64,000 bases of DNA. It comes from JALYGY01 sp963800975. GTDB lineage: Bacteria > Actinomycetota > Rubrobacteria > Rubrobacterales > Rubrobacteraceae. The notes under the pieces were generated by a model that did no database searches, was not told where the DNA came from, and was given only the letters and a program-made list of their open reading frames with translations. Below are positions 49,368 through 57,366 of this stretch, piece by piece (the stretch's first letter is position 1; each line of letters begins with the position of its first letter). The translations under genes were made by a program, and so were the position numbers. The stretch covers positions 558,001 through 622,000 of the forward strand of contig CAWDDB010000008.1 in the NCBI GenBank assembly GCA_963800975.1. Reading direction: 5' to 3'.

Positions 49368-49892
49368 ATGGGCAACCTCGCGGTCCTGCTTTTGCGCCTG
49401 GTGCTCGGAGCCTTGCTGGCGGGCCACGGGGCCCAGAAGCTGTTCGGCTGGTTTGGCGGCCCGGGAGTGCAGGGCACTACCGGTCTCATGAGGATGCTGG
49501 GCTTGAAGCCCGGTCGGCCCTGGGCGGTTCTCGCGGGGGTCACCGAGTTGGGCGGAGGCGCGTTGACGGTCCTGGGACTGTTTCATCCCATGGGCCCTCT
49601 AGGGGTCGTGGGTTCGATGGCGATGGCGACCTCCACGGCCCACAGCGTGAAGCCGATCTGGGCAACCGAGGGCGGCGCGGAGTTGCCCGTCACCAACATG
49701 GCCGCCGCGACGGCGCTCCTGCTCAACGGCCCTGGCAAGTTTTCGCTAGACCGGGCGCTCGGCATCCGTTTGCCGGGCTGGATCGCGCCCGTCGGTTTTG
49801 CGCTGGCCTTGTTGACCGTTCTCTACGCCGGCGGCGGTGAGGAGACGCCGCAGGAAGAGGCTGGCGAGGATCCGACGGGCGAAGAAGATTAG
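49368..49892 (+). CDS. DoxX family membrane protein
   Basis: Membrane protein of 174 aa with four helices. LLLRLVLGALLAGHGAQKLFGWFGGPG is the conserved start of DoxX proteins, GVTELGGGALTVLGLF the second helix, and NMAAATALLLNGPGKFSLDRALG the conserved later segment. DoxX homologues are subunits of thiosulfate:quinone oxidoreductase or take part in oxidative-stress complexes, and in MhqR regulons they often accompany dioxygenases. A charged Glu-rich tail of about 20 residues ends it. ATG at 49368 follows AAAGGAGAA. Confidence 0.88.
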   Translation: MGNLAVLLLRLVLGALLAGHGAQKLFGWFGGPGVQGTTGLMRMLGLKPGRPWAVLAGVTELGGGALTVLGLFHPMGPLGVVGSMAMATSTAHSVKPIWATEGGAELPVTNMAAATALLLNGPGKFSLDRALGIRLPGWIAPVGFALALLTVLYAGGGEETPQEEAGEDPTGEED

Positions 49893-49917
49893 GGGCCGTA
49901 GCAGCGCAGGGCAAACC

Positions 49918-50535
49918 GTGGACCCGGATTGGCTCCGGTGGGTCAAGCGGCTACAGGCAATCGCTCAAGACGGGCTGACCTATGCCTGGGATGACCACGA
50001 CCTCACCCGTTACGGGCAGGTCCGCGAGATAGCCGCTGAGATCCTGGCGGCCCACTCCACCGGAAGTCTGGACCAGGCGCGCGACCTGCTCGAGCTGGAG
50101 ACTGGACCCGCGACCCCCAAGGTAGACGTTCGGGCCGCGGTGTTCCGGGAGGACGAGATACTCCTGATCAAGGAGCCCGGGGACGGCACCTGGTCGGTTC
50201 CAGGCGGCTGGGCCGACGTGGGCGAGACGGCGGCCGAGGGCGCCGCAAGGGAGACCTTCGAGGAGTCGGGCTACCGGGTGCGGGCGGAGCGCCTGATCTC
50301 CGCCTACGACCGGGACAGGCACACCAGCGTCCCTGTTCCCTACCGCGTCTACAAGCTAGTATTTCTGTGCGAGCTTCTGGAAGAGGAGCCGTCGCAGCCC
50401 GCAGAGGCGACAGAGGTGAGGTTTTTCGGCGAAGACGAGCTGCCCGAACTCTCCCTCACGCGCATCACCCCGGCCCAGATCCACCGTTTCTTCGAGCATC
50501 ACCGCCACCGCGGCCTCCCGGCGGACTTCGATTAG
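49918..50535 (+). CDS. NUDIX hydrolase with N-terminal NUDIX_N-type domain
   Basis: Hydrolase of about 205 aa for nucleoside diphosphates linked to another group, probably ADP-ribose. The Nudix box is complete: GGWADVGETAAEGAARETFEESG, with the glutamates of the RExxEE core holding Mg2+, given here by its parts GGWADVGE and RETFEESG. The first 60 residues (DWLRWVKRLQAIAQDGLTYAW) match the accessory N-terminal domain of ADP-ribose pyrophosphatases. GTG at 49918 is used; its ribosome site is weak, and earlier starts would overlap the DoxX gene. Confidence 0.85.
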   Translation: MDPDWLRWVKRLQAIAQDGLTYAWDDHDLTRYGQVREIAAEILAAHSTGSLDQARDLLELETGPATPKVDVRAAVFREDEILLIKEPGDGTWSVPGGWADVGETAAEGAARETFEESGYRVRAERLISAYDRDRHTSVPVPYRVYKLVFLCELLEEEPSQPAEATEVRFFGEDELPELSLTRITPAQIHRFFEHHRHRGLPADFD

Positions 50536-50562
50536 GAAGCAGAGCACGCCCGCCGCAACACG

Positions 50563-51504
50563 CTAGCCCACGTGCAGCACCGCTTTGCCAGCGTAGTCCC
50601 GTTGCATGAGGCGTCCCGCGACGTGCCCGATCTCCGTCCACGGCGCCTCCAGCTCGATACGCGGGTCTAGCGTCCCGGCCGCGACGAGCCGAAGCAGGCG
50701 CTTGAGACCGTCTGAGGCGGGTCGCGCGAGGACCTCGTGAAACAGGATAAACCCGTAAAGCGTGGCGCCGCCGGTGAGGTAGAAGCTACGGACGTCGAAG
50801 GTGGATTCTGCGGACGCGGTCACCCCGAAGGACACGCAGATTCCGTCCGGCGTCAGGTTGTTCAGGGCGGCGGCCAGCGACTCGCCGCCGACCGAATCGA
50901 GGATAAGGTCGAACGGGCCGAGGCCACGGGCGTCGGAGATGTCCGCCACCACCGCGTGGGCCCCCGATTCGCGCACCAGATCTTCGCGCTCCGGTCGCCG
51001 GACGACGCCGACGACGCGGGCACCGGAGTCCCGAGCAAGCCGGCAGGCGAAGAGACCAACGCCGCCCGATGCGCCCGTGATCAGGACGCTTTTCCCGAGT
51101 AGTCCGCCCGCTTTCTCCAGAGCGTAGAGCGCCGTGAGGCCAGCAACCGGAAGCGTCGCGGCCTGCTCGAGGGATACCTCGTCCGGCAGCTCGGCGAGGG
51201 AGCTGGTCGGCACGGAGACGAGCTCGGCCCAGGCTCCCGACGCCACAAGGCCGACGACGCGGGCGCCCTGGCGCGGGCCGGAACCATCGGCCGCGGCGCG
51301 CTCGACCGTGCCCGCGACGTCCCAGCCGGGGCGAAAGCCGGTCTCCGAGGAAGTCCTGGCCCGGTTCACCTCGCCGCGGTTGAGCGAGATCGCCGCTGCT
51401 CGGACTACCGCTTCGGATGCGGCCGGCGAGGGTTGCGCGACCTCCACGAGCTGAAGGCTACTCTGGGCATTCGGTTCCACTACGACCGCGCGCATCGAGC
51501 TCAT
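50563..51504 (-). CDS. Zinc-independent medium-chain dehydrogenase / quinone oxidoreductase
   Basis: NADPH-binding enzyme of 313 aa of the quinone oxidoreductase type. AISLNRGEVNRAR begins the catalytic domain, VLITGASGGVGLFACRLARDSGARVVGVV binds NADPH (G-x-x-G-x-G), and FDLILDSVGGESLAAAL follows. The structural zinc cysteines are absent, as in quinone reductases. It may reduce quinones or enones in the cytoplasm. ATG at 51504 follows GAGAGGTG. It is divergent from the MgtE-like gene at 51609. Confidence 0.87.
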   Translation of the reverse strand: MSSMRAVVVEPNAQSSLQLVEVAQPSPAASEAVVRAAAISLNRGEVNRARTSSETGFRPGWDVAGTVERAAADGSGPRQGARVVGLVASGAWAELVSVPTSSLAELPDEVSLEQAATLPVAGLTALYALEKAGGLLGKSVLITGASGGVGLFACRLARDSGARVVGVVRRPEREDLVRESGAHAVVADISDARGLGPFDLILDSVGGESLAAALNNLTPDGICVSFGVTASAESTFDVRSFYLTGGATLYGFILFHEVLARPASDGLKRLLRLVAAGTLDPRIELEAPWTEIGHVAGRLMQRDYAGKAVLHVG

Positions 51505-51608
51505 CCGCACCTCTCTCCGTTTCGTTCGCGCAGGATCCAGGCGCAAGTATATTGCGCTCCGGCCTGAGCGTGCTTTACAACCGCTGTGCTAGCGTCTATA
51601 CAACCAGG

Positions 51609-52958
51609 GTGGCCGACAGGAAAAAAGACAGGGAAAGAAAGCGGTCGCGCGTGCGCGCGGGCGGCGAGGCCGTGCGGCGCACGATCAGGGAGCGTCCGCG
51701 CATCAGGCCGGCCGTCTACGGCTACCTGACCGAGGAGAAGGAGTCCCTGCGTCAGGGGTTCGTGGCCCTCTTCCTCTCGTCCACGGGAGAGCTGATCGCG
51801 GGCATCGCTCTCGCCAGCATCGCCGGTATCCTGGACGAGCTGGTCGGGCTTGCGGTTCTGATACCCGCGGCCATCGGGATGCGCGGCGCCATCTTCGGCG
51901 CGATGGGCAGCCGGCTCTCCACCGCCATACAGACCGGCCTCTTCACCTTCAACCTCAGGCGCGGCATCCTGGCCGAGAACGTGCAGGCGGCAGCGATCCT
52001 CTCGCTCATCTCGGGCGTGTTCCTCGCGTTCATGGCCAGGTTGCTCTGCGAGTTCCTGGGCGTCAGGACCGAGCTGACGGTCTTCGACTACGTCGTAATC
52101 TCGACCGTCGGCGGGGCAATAGCGGGGGTGCTCTTGCTCGGCATAACGGTCCTCGTGGCCAGGATCAGCGTCGCGCGCGAGTGGGACATGGACAACATCG
52201 CGGCGCCCATGATCACGGCCTGCGGCGACATCCTCACCCTCCCCGCGCTGGTACTGGCCACGTACCTGATCGGGATCCCGCTTTTCTCGAACATCCTGGC
52301 CGGGGCGCTAGTCCTGATCTCGGCGGCCGTGGTCGCGGCGGCCTTCAGGATCGGCGCGCCGGCGCTCAGGCGCATACTGGCCGAAAGCTTGCCGATTCTC
52401 GCGATGACGGGAACGGTGACTATCCTCGTCGGCGTGGCGCTGGAGGATCGGAAGGAGGCGTTCGTGGCGCTGCCAGCCCTGCTCATCCTCCTGCCGGCCT
52501 TCCTGCAGGAGGGGGGAGCGCTGGGGGGCATCCTGTCCAGCCGGCTCTCCTCCAAGATACACCTCGGTCTGCTCGCACCGCGCGGTCTGCCGCCCGTCGC
52601 CACCTTCAGGGACTTCACCCTGATCTACACCTTCGCGACCGGCGTCTACCTGTTTATCGGGGGGGCATCCCACTGGCTGGCCGTCGCCCTCGGCACCCTG
52701 AGCCCCGAGCTGCTGGCCGGGCTAGGCCTCGGCGAGGGCCAGCTCAGCCCTGGCTTCCTCAACATGCTCGGGGTCAGCGCGCTCGCCGGCCTGATTGCCA
52801 CCACGGCCGCCGCCTTCGCCGCGTACTACGGGTCGATCCTCAGCTACCGGGCCGGGCTCGACCCGGATACGTACGGCATACCGGTGATCACCGCCGCGGT
52901 AGACCTCTTCGGCTTCATGAGCCTTATAATTGCCCTCGTAGTCTTTGGACTGGTATAG
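51609..52958 (+). CDS. MgtE-like divalent cation transporter, two transmembrane domains
   Basis: Membrane protein of about 449 aa with ten or more helices in two similar halves, both opening with an MgtE-type segment (LIPAAIGMRGAIFGAMGSRLSTAIQTG and ILLPAFLQEGGALGGILSSRLSSKIHLG). The acidic N-terminal CBS part of classical MgtE is missing; instead a short basic stretch (ADRKKDRERKRSRVRAGG) precedes helix 1. It likely carries Mg2+ or another divalent cation. GTG at 51609 is the best start that keeps this N-terminus. A PhoU/TrkA_C gene follows 12 bp later, so they are a pair. Confidence 0.85.
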   Translation: MADRKKDRERKRSRVRAGGEAVRRTIRERPRIRPAVYGYLTEEKESLRQGFVALFLSSTGELIAGIALASIAGILDELVGLAVLIPAAIGMRGAIFGAMGSRLSTAIQTGLFTFNLRRGILAENVQAAAILSLISGVFLAFMARLLCEFLGVRTELTVFDYVVISTVGGAIAGVLLLGITVLVARISVAREWDMDNIAAPMITACGDILTLPALVLATYLIGIPLFSNILAGALVLISAAVVAAAFRIGAPALRRILAESLPILAMTGTVTILVGVALEDRKEAFVALPALLILLPAFLQEGGALGGILSSRLSSKIHLGLLAPRGLPPVATFRDFTLIYTFATGVYLFIGGASHWLAVALGTLSPELLAGLGLGEGQLSPGFLNMLGVSALAGLIATTAAAFAAYYGSILSYRAGLDPDTYGIPVITAAVDLFGFMSLIIALVVFGLV

Positions 52959-52970
52959 GTTGGGATAGGC

Positions 52971-54167
52971 ATGCGCGACTCGTCTCCGAGAAACCTCAAG
53001 GACATGCTGGTGGAGGCCAAGAACACCTCAGAGCTGATGGTGGACCTGGCCTACGCGGCGATCTTCTACAACTCCGAAGACCTCTCCGAGGAGGTCTTCA
53101 GGCTCGAGGAGCGCCTGAACGACCTCGTCTACGATATGCGAAGCCTCGCGATCTTCGCCGCCAGGAGCCACGCCGACTCCGAGCAGATGGCCGGGATCTT
53201 GCAGGTCGTCCAGGACACGGAGAAGATCGGCAACGCCGCCTACGACATAGCGAAGATCGTGGTCAAGAGGCTCGGCATCCCGCCCGAGCTGCTGCAGGAC
53301 ATCCCCGAGGCGGAGGAGATTCCCTCCCGCGTGCGCATCCACCCGGATAGCGCCCTCGACGGTCGCTCCCTGGGCGAGCTGGATCTGCCCGTCGAGACGG
53401 GTATGCGCCCCATAGCCATCCGCAGCGACGACGACTGGGACTTCGAAGCCGAGCCGGAAGACGTGCTGCGAGCCGGGGACGTGCTCTTCGTGCAAGGACC
53501 GCCCGAGGGGGTGGCCGAGATAAGGGAGCTGGCCGGGGCCCGCCCGGCGCCGCCCGTCCCCGAGCCCACCGATGGCAACCGGCTCTCCGAGGTGGAGCGG
53601 GCGGTGGACATCCTGATCGAGATGAAGAACCTCTCCGAGGTAGCCGTGGGTCTAGCCTACTCCGCCCTTCTCTACGACGACGCCGGGCTCGCGCGCGAGG
53701 TCGTCGCCATAGAGGACGAGATGGACGAGATGCGTTATCGCCTCGAGCGCTGGGTACTGCTGGCGGCACGCCACGTCGAGGACTCCTCGCGCCTGCGCGG
53801 CCTCCTCCACCTCGCCACCGCCTCCGAGACGATCGCGGACTGCGCGATGGAGATGGTCTGGATGGTCGAGAACGGTGAGGAGATCCACCCGGTCCTCTCG
53901 GCCGCCGTCGGCGAGTCGGACGAGGTCGTCGTGAAGCTGACCGTGGCGCCGGGCTCCCCGGCGGACGGTCAGGCCCTCGGGTCGCTGCAGCTGGAGACCG
54001 AGACCGGCATGTTCGCGCTGGCGGTCAACCGCGGCGGCCGCTGGACCTACCGACCGCGCGACAAATTTACGTTGCGTGGCGAGGACTCGGTGCTCGCCAC
54101 CGGCGCCCCCGAGGGAATCGAACCCCTCGCCGAGCTCTTCGGCCAGGAGCTGGAGGAACCGGAGTAA
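52971..54167 (+). CDS. PhoU-like/TrkA_C double-domain regulatory protein
   Basis: Soluble 398-aa protein with a repeated plan: PhoU-like helices (about 1-95), a TrkA_C (RCK_C) domain (about 105-190; SRVRIHPDSALDGRSLGELDLPVETGM), a second PhoU-like part (about 205-300) and a second TrkA_C domain (about 308-385; LTVAPGSPADGQALGSLQLETETGM). TrkA_C domains bind small ligands, including cyclic di-AMP in some K+ transporters, and PhoU parts bind transporter proteins. It is the likely regulator of the MgtE-like carrier next to it. A diadenylate cyclase fusion lies about 3 kb downstream. Confidence 0.85.
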   Translation: MRDSSPRNLKDMLVEAKNTSELMVDLAYAAIFYNSEDLSEEVFRLEERLNDLVYDMRSLAIFAARSHADSEQMAGILQVVQDTEKIGNAAYDIAKIVVKRLGIPPELLQDIPEAEEIPSRVRIHPDSALDGRSLGELDLPVETGMRPIAIRSDDDWDFEAEPEDVLRAGDVLFVQGPPEGVAEIRELAGARPAPPVPEPTDGNRLSEVERAVDILIEMKNLSEVAVGLAYSALLYDDAGLAREVVAIEDEMDEMRYRLERWVLLAARHVEDSSRLRGLLHLATASETIADCAMEMVWMVENGEEIHPVLSAAVGESDEVVVKLTVAPGSPADGQALGSLQLETETGMFALAVNRGGRWTYRPRDKFTLRGEDSVLATGAPEGIEPLAELFGQELEEPE

Positions 54168-54184
54168 AGGGTAACGGCCCTCAG

Positions 54185-55384
54185 ATGGCCTGGATCAGGG
54201 GTCTCCTCGTCTTCTGGACCCCGCTCGCGCTACTCGGCGCCTTTATGTACGCGCAGCTGGTGGCGCGCTCCGCCGGCCTGCCGCCCGACCTGAGGGAGGG
54301 CTCGAACGATCTGGAGATCTACCGCCGTACCGGGGAGGCCATCCTGGGCGGGGTGGTCCCCTACCGCGACTTTTTTCTGGAGTACCCGCCGGGCAGCCTG
54401 CTCGCCTTTCTCCCGCCCGCCGCCCTCAGCTCGGGGAGCGCGGAATACATCGAGCTGTTCTCTTCCGAGATGGCGCTCGCCCTCGTGGCGGCGCTCGTCC
54501 TGACGGCGCTCGCGGCCCGCCGCGCCGGAGGTGGATGGATCCTGCCCGCCGCGACGCTGTGCGGCGGCGCCATCGCGCTGTACCCGGTCGCCGTGACCCG
54601 CTACGATGCCGTCGTCGCCCTCTCGCTGGCCGCCGCCGCGTTGTGCGCCTCGCTCGGGGGAAGGTACCTGATCGTCGCCTACGCGTCACTCGGCTTCGGG
54701 GCGGCTGCCAAGCTGGTTCCAGCGCTCGCGGTCCTTCCGCTTACGACCTTCAAGGGCGAGGCGAGAAAGGGCGCCGCGGCATTCCTCGTCGTGCTCGCAG
54801 TCTTCTTCGTGCCAGCCCTCGTCCTTGGGGGCGCGGGATTTGTGGAGAGCTTCGCGTACCACGCGGACAGGGGATTGCAGGTCGAGAGCGTAGCGGCCTC
54901 GGTCCTGATGCAGGCGGGGTGGGTAAGCGGCGTGGTCTTCGAACACGGTGCCTTCGAGGCGCGCGGATGGGGGGTCGAGCTTGCGCGTACGCTCAGCCTT
55001 CCCGTCACGTGCGCCCTCGTTCTGGCGACCGCTCTGTCAATGATACGGGCGCGCCGCGAGGCGGACGAGCGGGCGTTCCCGCGCTACGCCGCGGCCCTTA
55101 TACTGGCGTTCATGCTCGGTTCCAAGGTTCTCTCCCCACAGTACCTGATCTGGCTCCTCCCGCTCGTCCCCCTCGGCGCGGGTGGCGTTTCGGGCATCGT
55201 CCTGTCGGCGACCTTCCTGGCGGCCTGCCTCCTGACCACCCAGGTCTTCCCGCTCTACTACGGCGACCTCCTGAACCTGAGGACCCCTGGGCCGCAGCTC
55301 CTGTTGGCCAGGAACCTGCTCCTGGTTCTCTTGTGGGGCCTCCTGCTCACTCTGCCCGGCGGGGGCCGAAAAGGCACCGCGTGA
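54185..55384 (+). CDS. Polytopic membrane protein, DUF2029/GT87-like
   Basis: Membrane protein of 399 aa with about ten helices. The acidic loop near the N-terminus, GSNDLEIYRRTGEAILGGVVPYRDFFLEYPPGS, has the Asp residues typical of GT-C glycosyltransferases acting with polyprenyl-phosphate sugars. FGAAAKLVPALAVLPL and GSKVLSPQYLIWLLPL are further family-like segments. Substrate unknown; cell-wall glycan or lipoglycan assembly is likely. ATG at 54185 lacks a strong ribosome site. It overlaps the next gene as GTGA, so both proteins are made together. Confidence 0.8.
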   Translation: MAWIRGLLVFWTPLALLGAFMYAQLVARSAGLPPDLREGSNDLEIYRRTGEAILGGVVPYRDFFLEYPPGSLLAFLPPAALSSGSAEYIELFSSEMALALVAALVLTALAARRAGGGWILPAATLCGGAIALYPVAVTRYDAVVALSLAAAALCASLGGRYLIVAYASLGFGAAAKLVPALAVLPLTTFKGEARKGAAAFLVVLAVFFVPALVLGGAGFVESFAYHADRGLQVESVAASVLMQAGWVSGVVFEHGAFEARGWGVELARTLSLPVTCALVLATALSMIRARREADERAFPRYAAALILAFMLGSKVLSPQYLIWLLPLVPLGAGGVSGIVLSATFLAACLLTTQVFPLYYGDLLNLRTPGPQLLLARNLLLVLLWGLLLTLPGGGRKGTA

Positions 55385-57261
55385 GGAAGGCGCCGCGCAC
55401 TTTCGCCGTCGCGTCGGCGCTCGCGCTGGTCCTGCTCGCGACCGGGTTCGCGCCTGGGCCGGACATGAGCGAGCTGGAGGTCAGGGAGAAGGCGAGATCC
55501 GTCCCGGAGCTGCAAGAACTCTACTCCAATCCGTCCGTGGAGCCCACGGTTGGATACGAGGATGCCACGGACGCGTGGCGCGTGGTGCTCACCGACGAGG
55601 CTTCCGGAGACCCCGTCGCGTACCTGACCGTCTCCGACGATTCGGGGGTGGTCGGCGGGGTCGACGTCCTCTCCACCGCCGAAGGCCTGGACCGACCGTC
55701 GCTCACTAGCGACGAGGCCGTGAAGCTGGCCGTGGCCGACGAGCGGGTGCAGGCCGAGCTTGCGCAACACGGACCCTACTCCACGACCACGGGGTACGAA
55801 GAAGGCGAGTGGACGGTCCGCTTCTACGTCGAAGAGGAAGGGCTCGTGGGCGGCAGGCCATCGGAGGAGGGCAAGGAGGTCGCCGTCGCCGGCGTGGACG
55901 AGGAGACCTGGGACGTCGAGTACGCGTGGACCGGGGACCAGGTCGGATGGCAGATGGCGCGCGGCGAGCAAGGCGCGTACGGCAAGCAGTCCAACTACTG
56001 GTACGTGTGGGGGCCGCTGGCGCTGGCCTTCGCCCTGGCGTTCCTCCGCACGGACCGGCTCTTCTCGCTGCGCAACCTGGACGTCGCGGCGCTGCTCGGG
56101 TTCCTGGTCTCGCACGGTTTCTTCCGCGAGGGTATAGTCTACGAAGCGGTGCTCCTGTGGTACGTGCCGCTGATCTACCTCCTCTTCCGCACGCTGCTCA
56201 TGGGTTTCGGCATCGGCGAGCGGGTGGAGAGGACCAGCAACCTCCCGGCCTGGCTCCTCCTGGCCCTCGCGGGCCTGGCGGGTGGGCTGGTGCTCGGGCT
56301 GAACCTCGATTCGCGCGTCATCGACGTCGGCTACGCCGGGGTCGTTGGGGCTGACCTGATCCTGAACGGCACCATGCCCTACGGCAACATGCCCGCGGAC
56401 GTCGGCACGGGCGATACCTATGGTCCCCTCAACTACCTGCTCTACGTGCCCTTCGTCCTCATGTTCGGCTTCTCGGGGGAGTGGGACTTCCTGCCCGCCG
56501 CCCACGCGCTCACCGCTTGCGCCTTCGTGGTGGGAGCCGTAGCGCTGTTCGTTGCGGGATGGAGGCTCTCGGGGCCAAAGGGCGCCGCGGCGCTCGTGTT
56601 CGCCTGGGCAGCTTTCCCCTACACCCTGTACGCGGCGAACAACAACACCAACGACATAGTGGTCGCGGCCGTCTCGGCGGTCGGGCTCGCCGCGGCCGCC
56701 TCTCCGCTCGGGCGCGGCGCGAGCGTCGCCGCGGGCTTCGCCGTAAAGCTCTACCCGATCATCCTGGCCCCGCTCTGGATGATGCACGACGGCGCGAGGC
56801 GACGCCCGATCGTGGACTTCGTCCTCGGCGGTGTGGGGGTGGGCCTGCTTACCTTCTGGGTCATCTTGCTCGACGGGCGCCCGGTGGAGGCCGCGAGGCT
56901 GTTCTTCGAGAAGACGCTTGCCTTTCAGGGCGCCCGAGAGACACCGTGGAGCATCTTCAGCCAGGTCCCGGCGCTCGGGTTCCTGCAGCAGCCGATCCTG
57001 GCGGCCGTGATCGTGCTGGCCTTCGTCGTAGCGGTGTGGCCGCGCAGGCGAACCATCAGGCGCCTGGCCGCCTTCTCCGCCGCGCTCGTGATCGGGTTCC
57101 AGCTCACCGTCAACTACTGGTTCTACCCGTACGTGACCTGGTTCGAGCCCTTCGTCTTCCTCGCCCTGCTCCTGGCCACGAACGAGAAGACGGCCCTGGA
57201 CGCGAGCGAGGAAGACGAGCAGCCCCGGGACGGCAAGCCGGAGCGAGCTGCGGCCGGTTAG
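55381..57261 (+). CDS. Large membrane protein with extracytoplasmic N-terminal domain, GT87-like C-terminus
   Basis: Protein of 626 aa. An N-terminal hydrophobic segment is followed by about 170 residues lying outside the membrane, with two similar Ala/Glu-rich parts (TYLTVSDDSGVVGGVDVLST-like and VRFYVEEEGLVGG) reminiscent of PepSY-type domains. The rest has about eleven helices and GT-C features (GVVGADLILNGTMPYGNMPADVGTGDTYGPLNYLLY, SVAAGFAVKLYPI). It probably works with the preceding protein in glycan assembly, from position and similarity. GTG at 55381 overlaps the previous stop. A charged tail ends the protein. Confidence 0.78.
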   Translation: MRKAPRTFAVASALALVLLATGFAPGPDMSELEVREKARSVPELQELYSNPSVEPTVGYEDATDAWRVVLTDEASGDPVAYLTVSDDSGVVGGVDVLSTAEGLDRPSLTSDEAVKLAVADERVQAELAQHGPYSTTTGYEEGEWTVRFYVEEEGLVGGRPSEEGKEVAVAGVDEETWDVEYAWTGDQVGWQMARGEQGAYGKQSNYWYVWGPLALAFALAFLRTDRLFSLRNLDVAALLGFLVSHGFFREGIVYEAVLLWYVPLIYLLFRTLLMGFGIGERVERTSNLPAWLLLALAGLAGGLVLGLNLDSRVIDVGYAGVVGADLILNGTMPYGNMPADVGTGDTYGPLNYLLYVPFVLMFGFSGEWDFLPAAHALTACAFVVGAVALFVAGWRLSGPKGAAALVFAWAAFPYTLYAANNNTNDIVVAAVSAVGLAAAASPLGRGASVAAGFAVKLYPIILAPLWMMHDGARRRPIVDFVLGGVGVGLLTFWVILLDGRPVEAARLFFEKTLAFQGARETPWSIFSQVPALGFLQQPILAAVIVLAFVVAVWPRRRTIRRLAAFSAALVIGFQLTVNYWFYPYVTWFEPFVFLALLLATNEKTALDASEEDEQPRDGKPERAAAG

Positions 57262-57366
57262 GGCCACTCTCGAAGAGGCTAACCCACTCCAGGAGGAGGA
57301 CTGCCGGCGATGGGTTTTCCCGACCTCCGCAGGTTCGGAGAAGCGGTAAGCCCGTTCAAGCCGATC

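Noticed and set aside
55258..57267. 669-codon minus-strand frame
   Set aside because: It lies opposite the GT-C-like genes, reads as highly charged His/Glu/Arg-rich sequence and has no domain; an antisense shadow.
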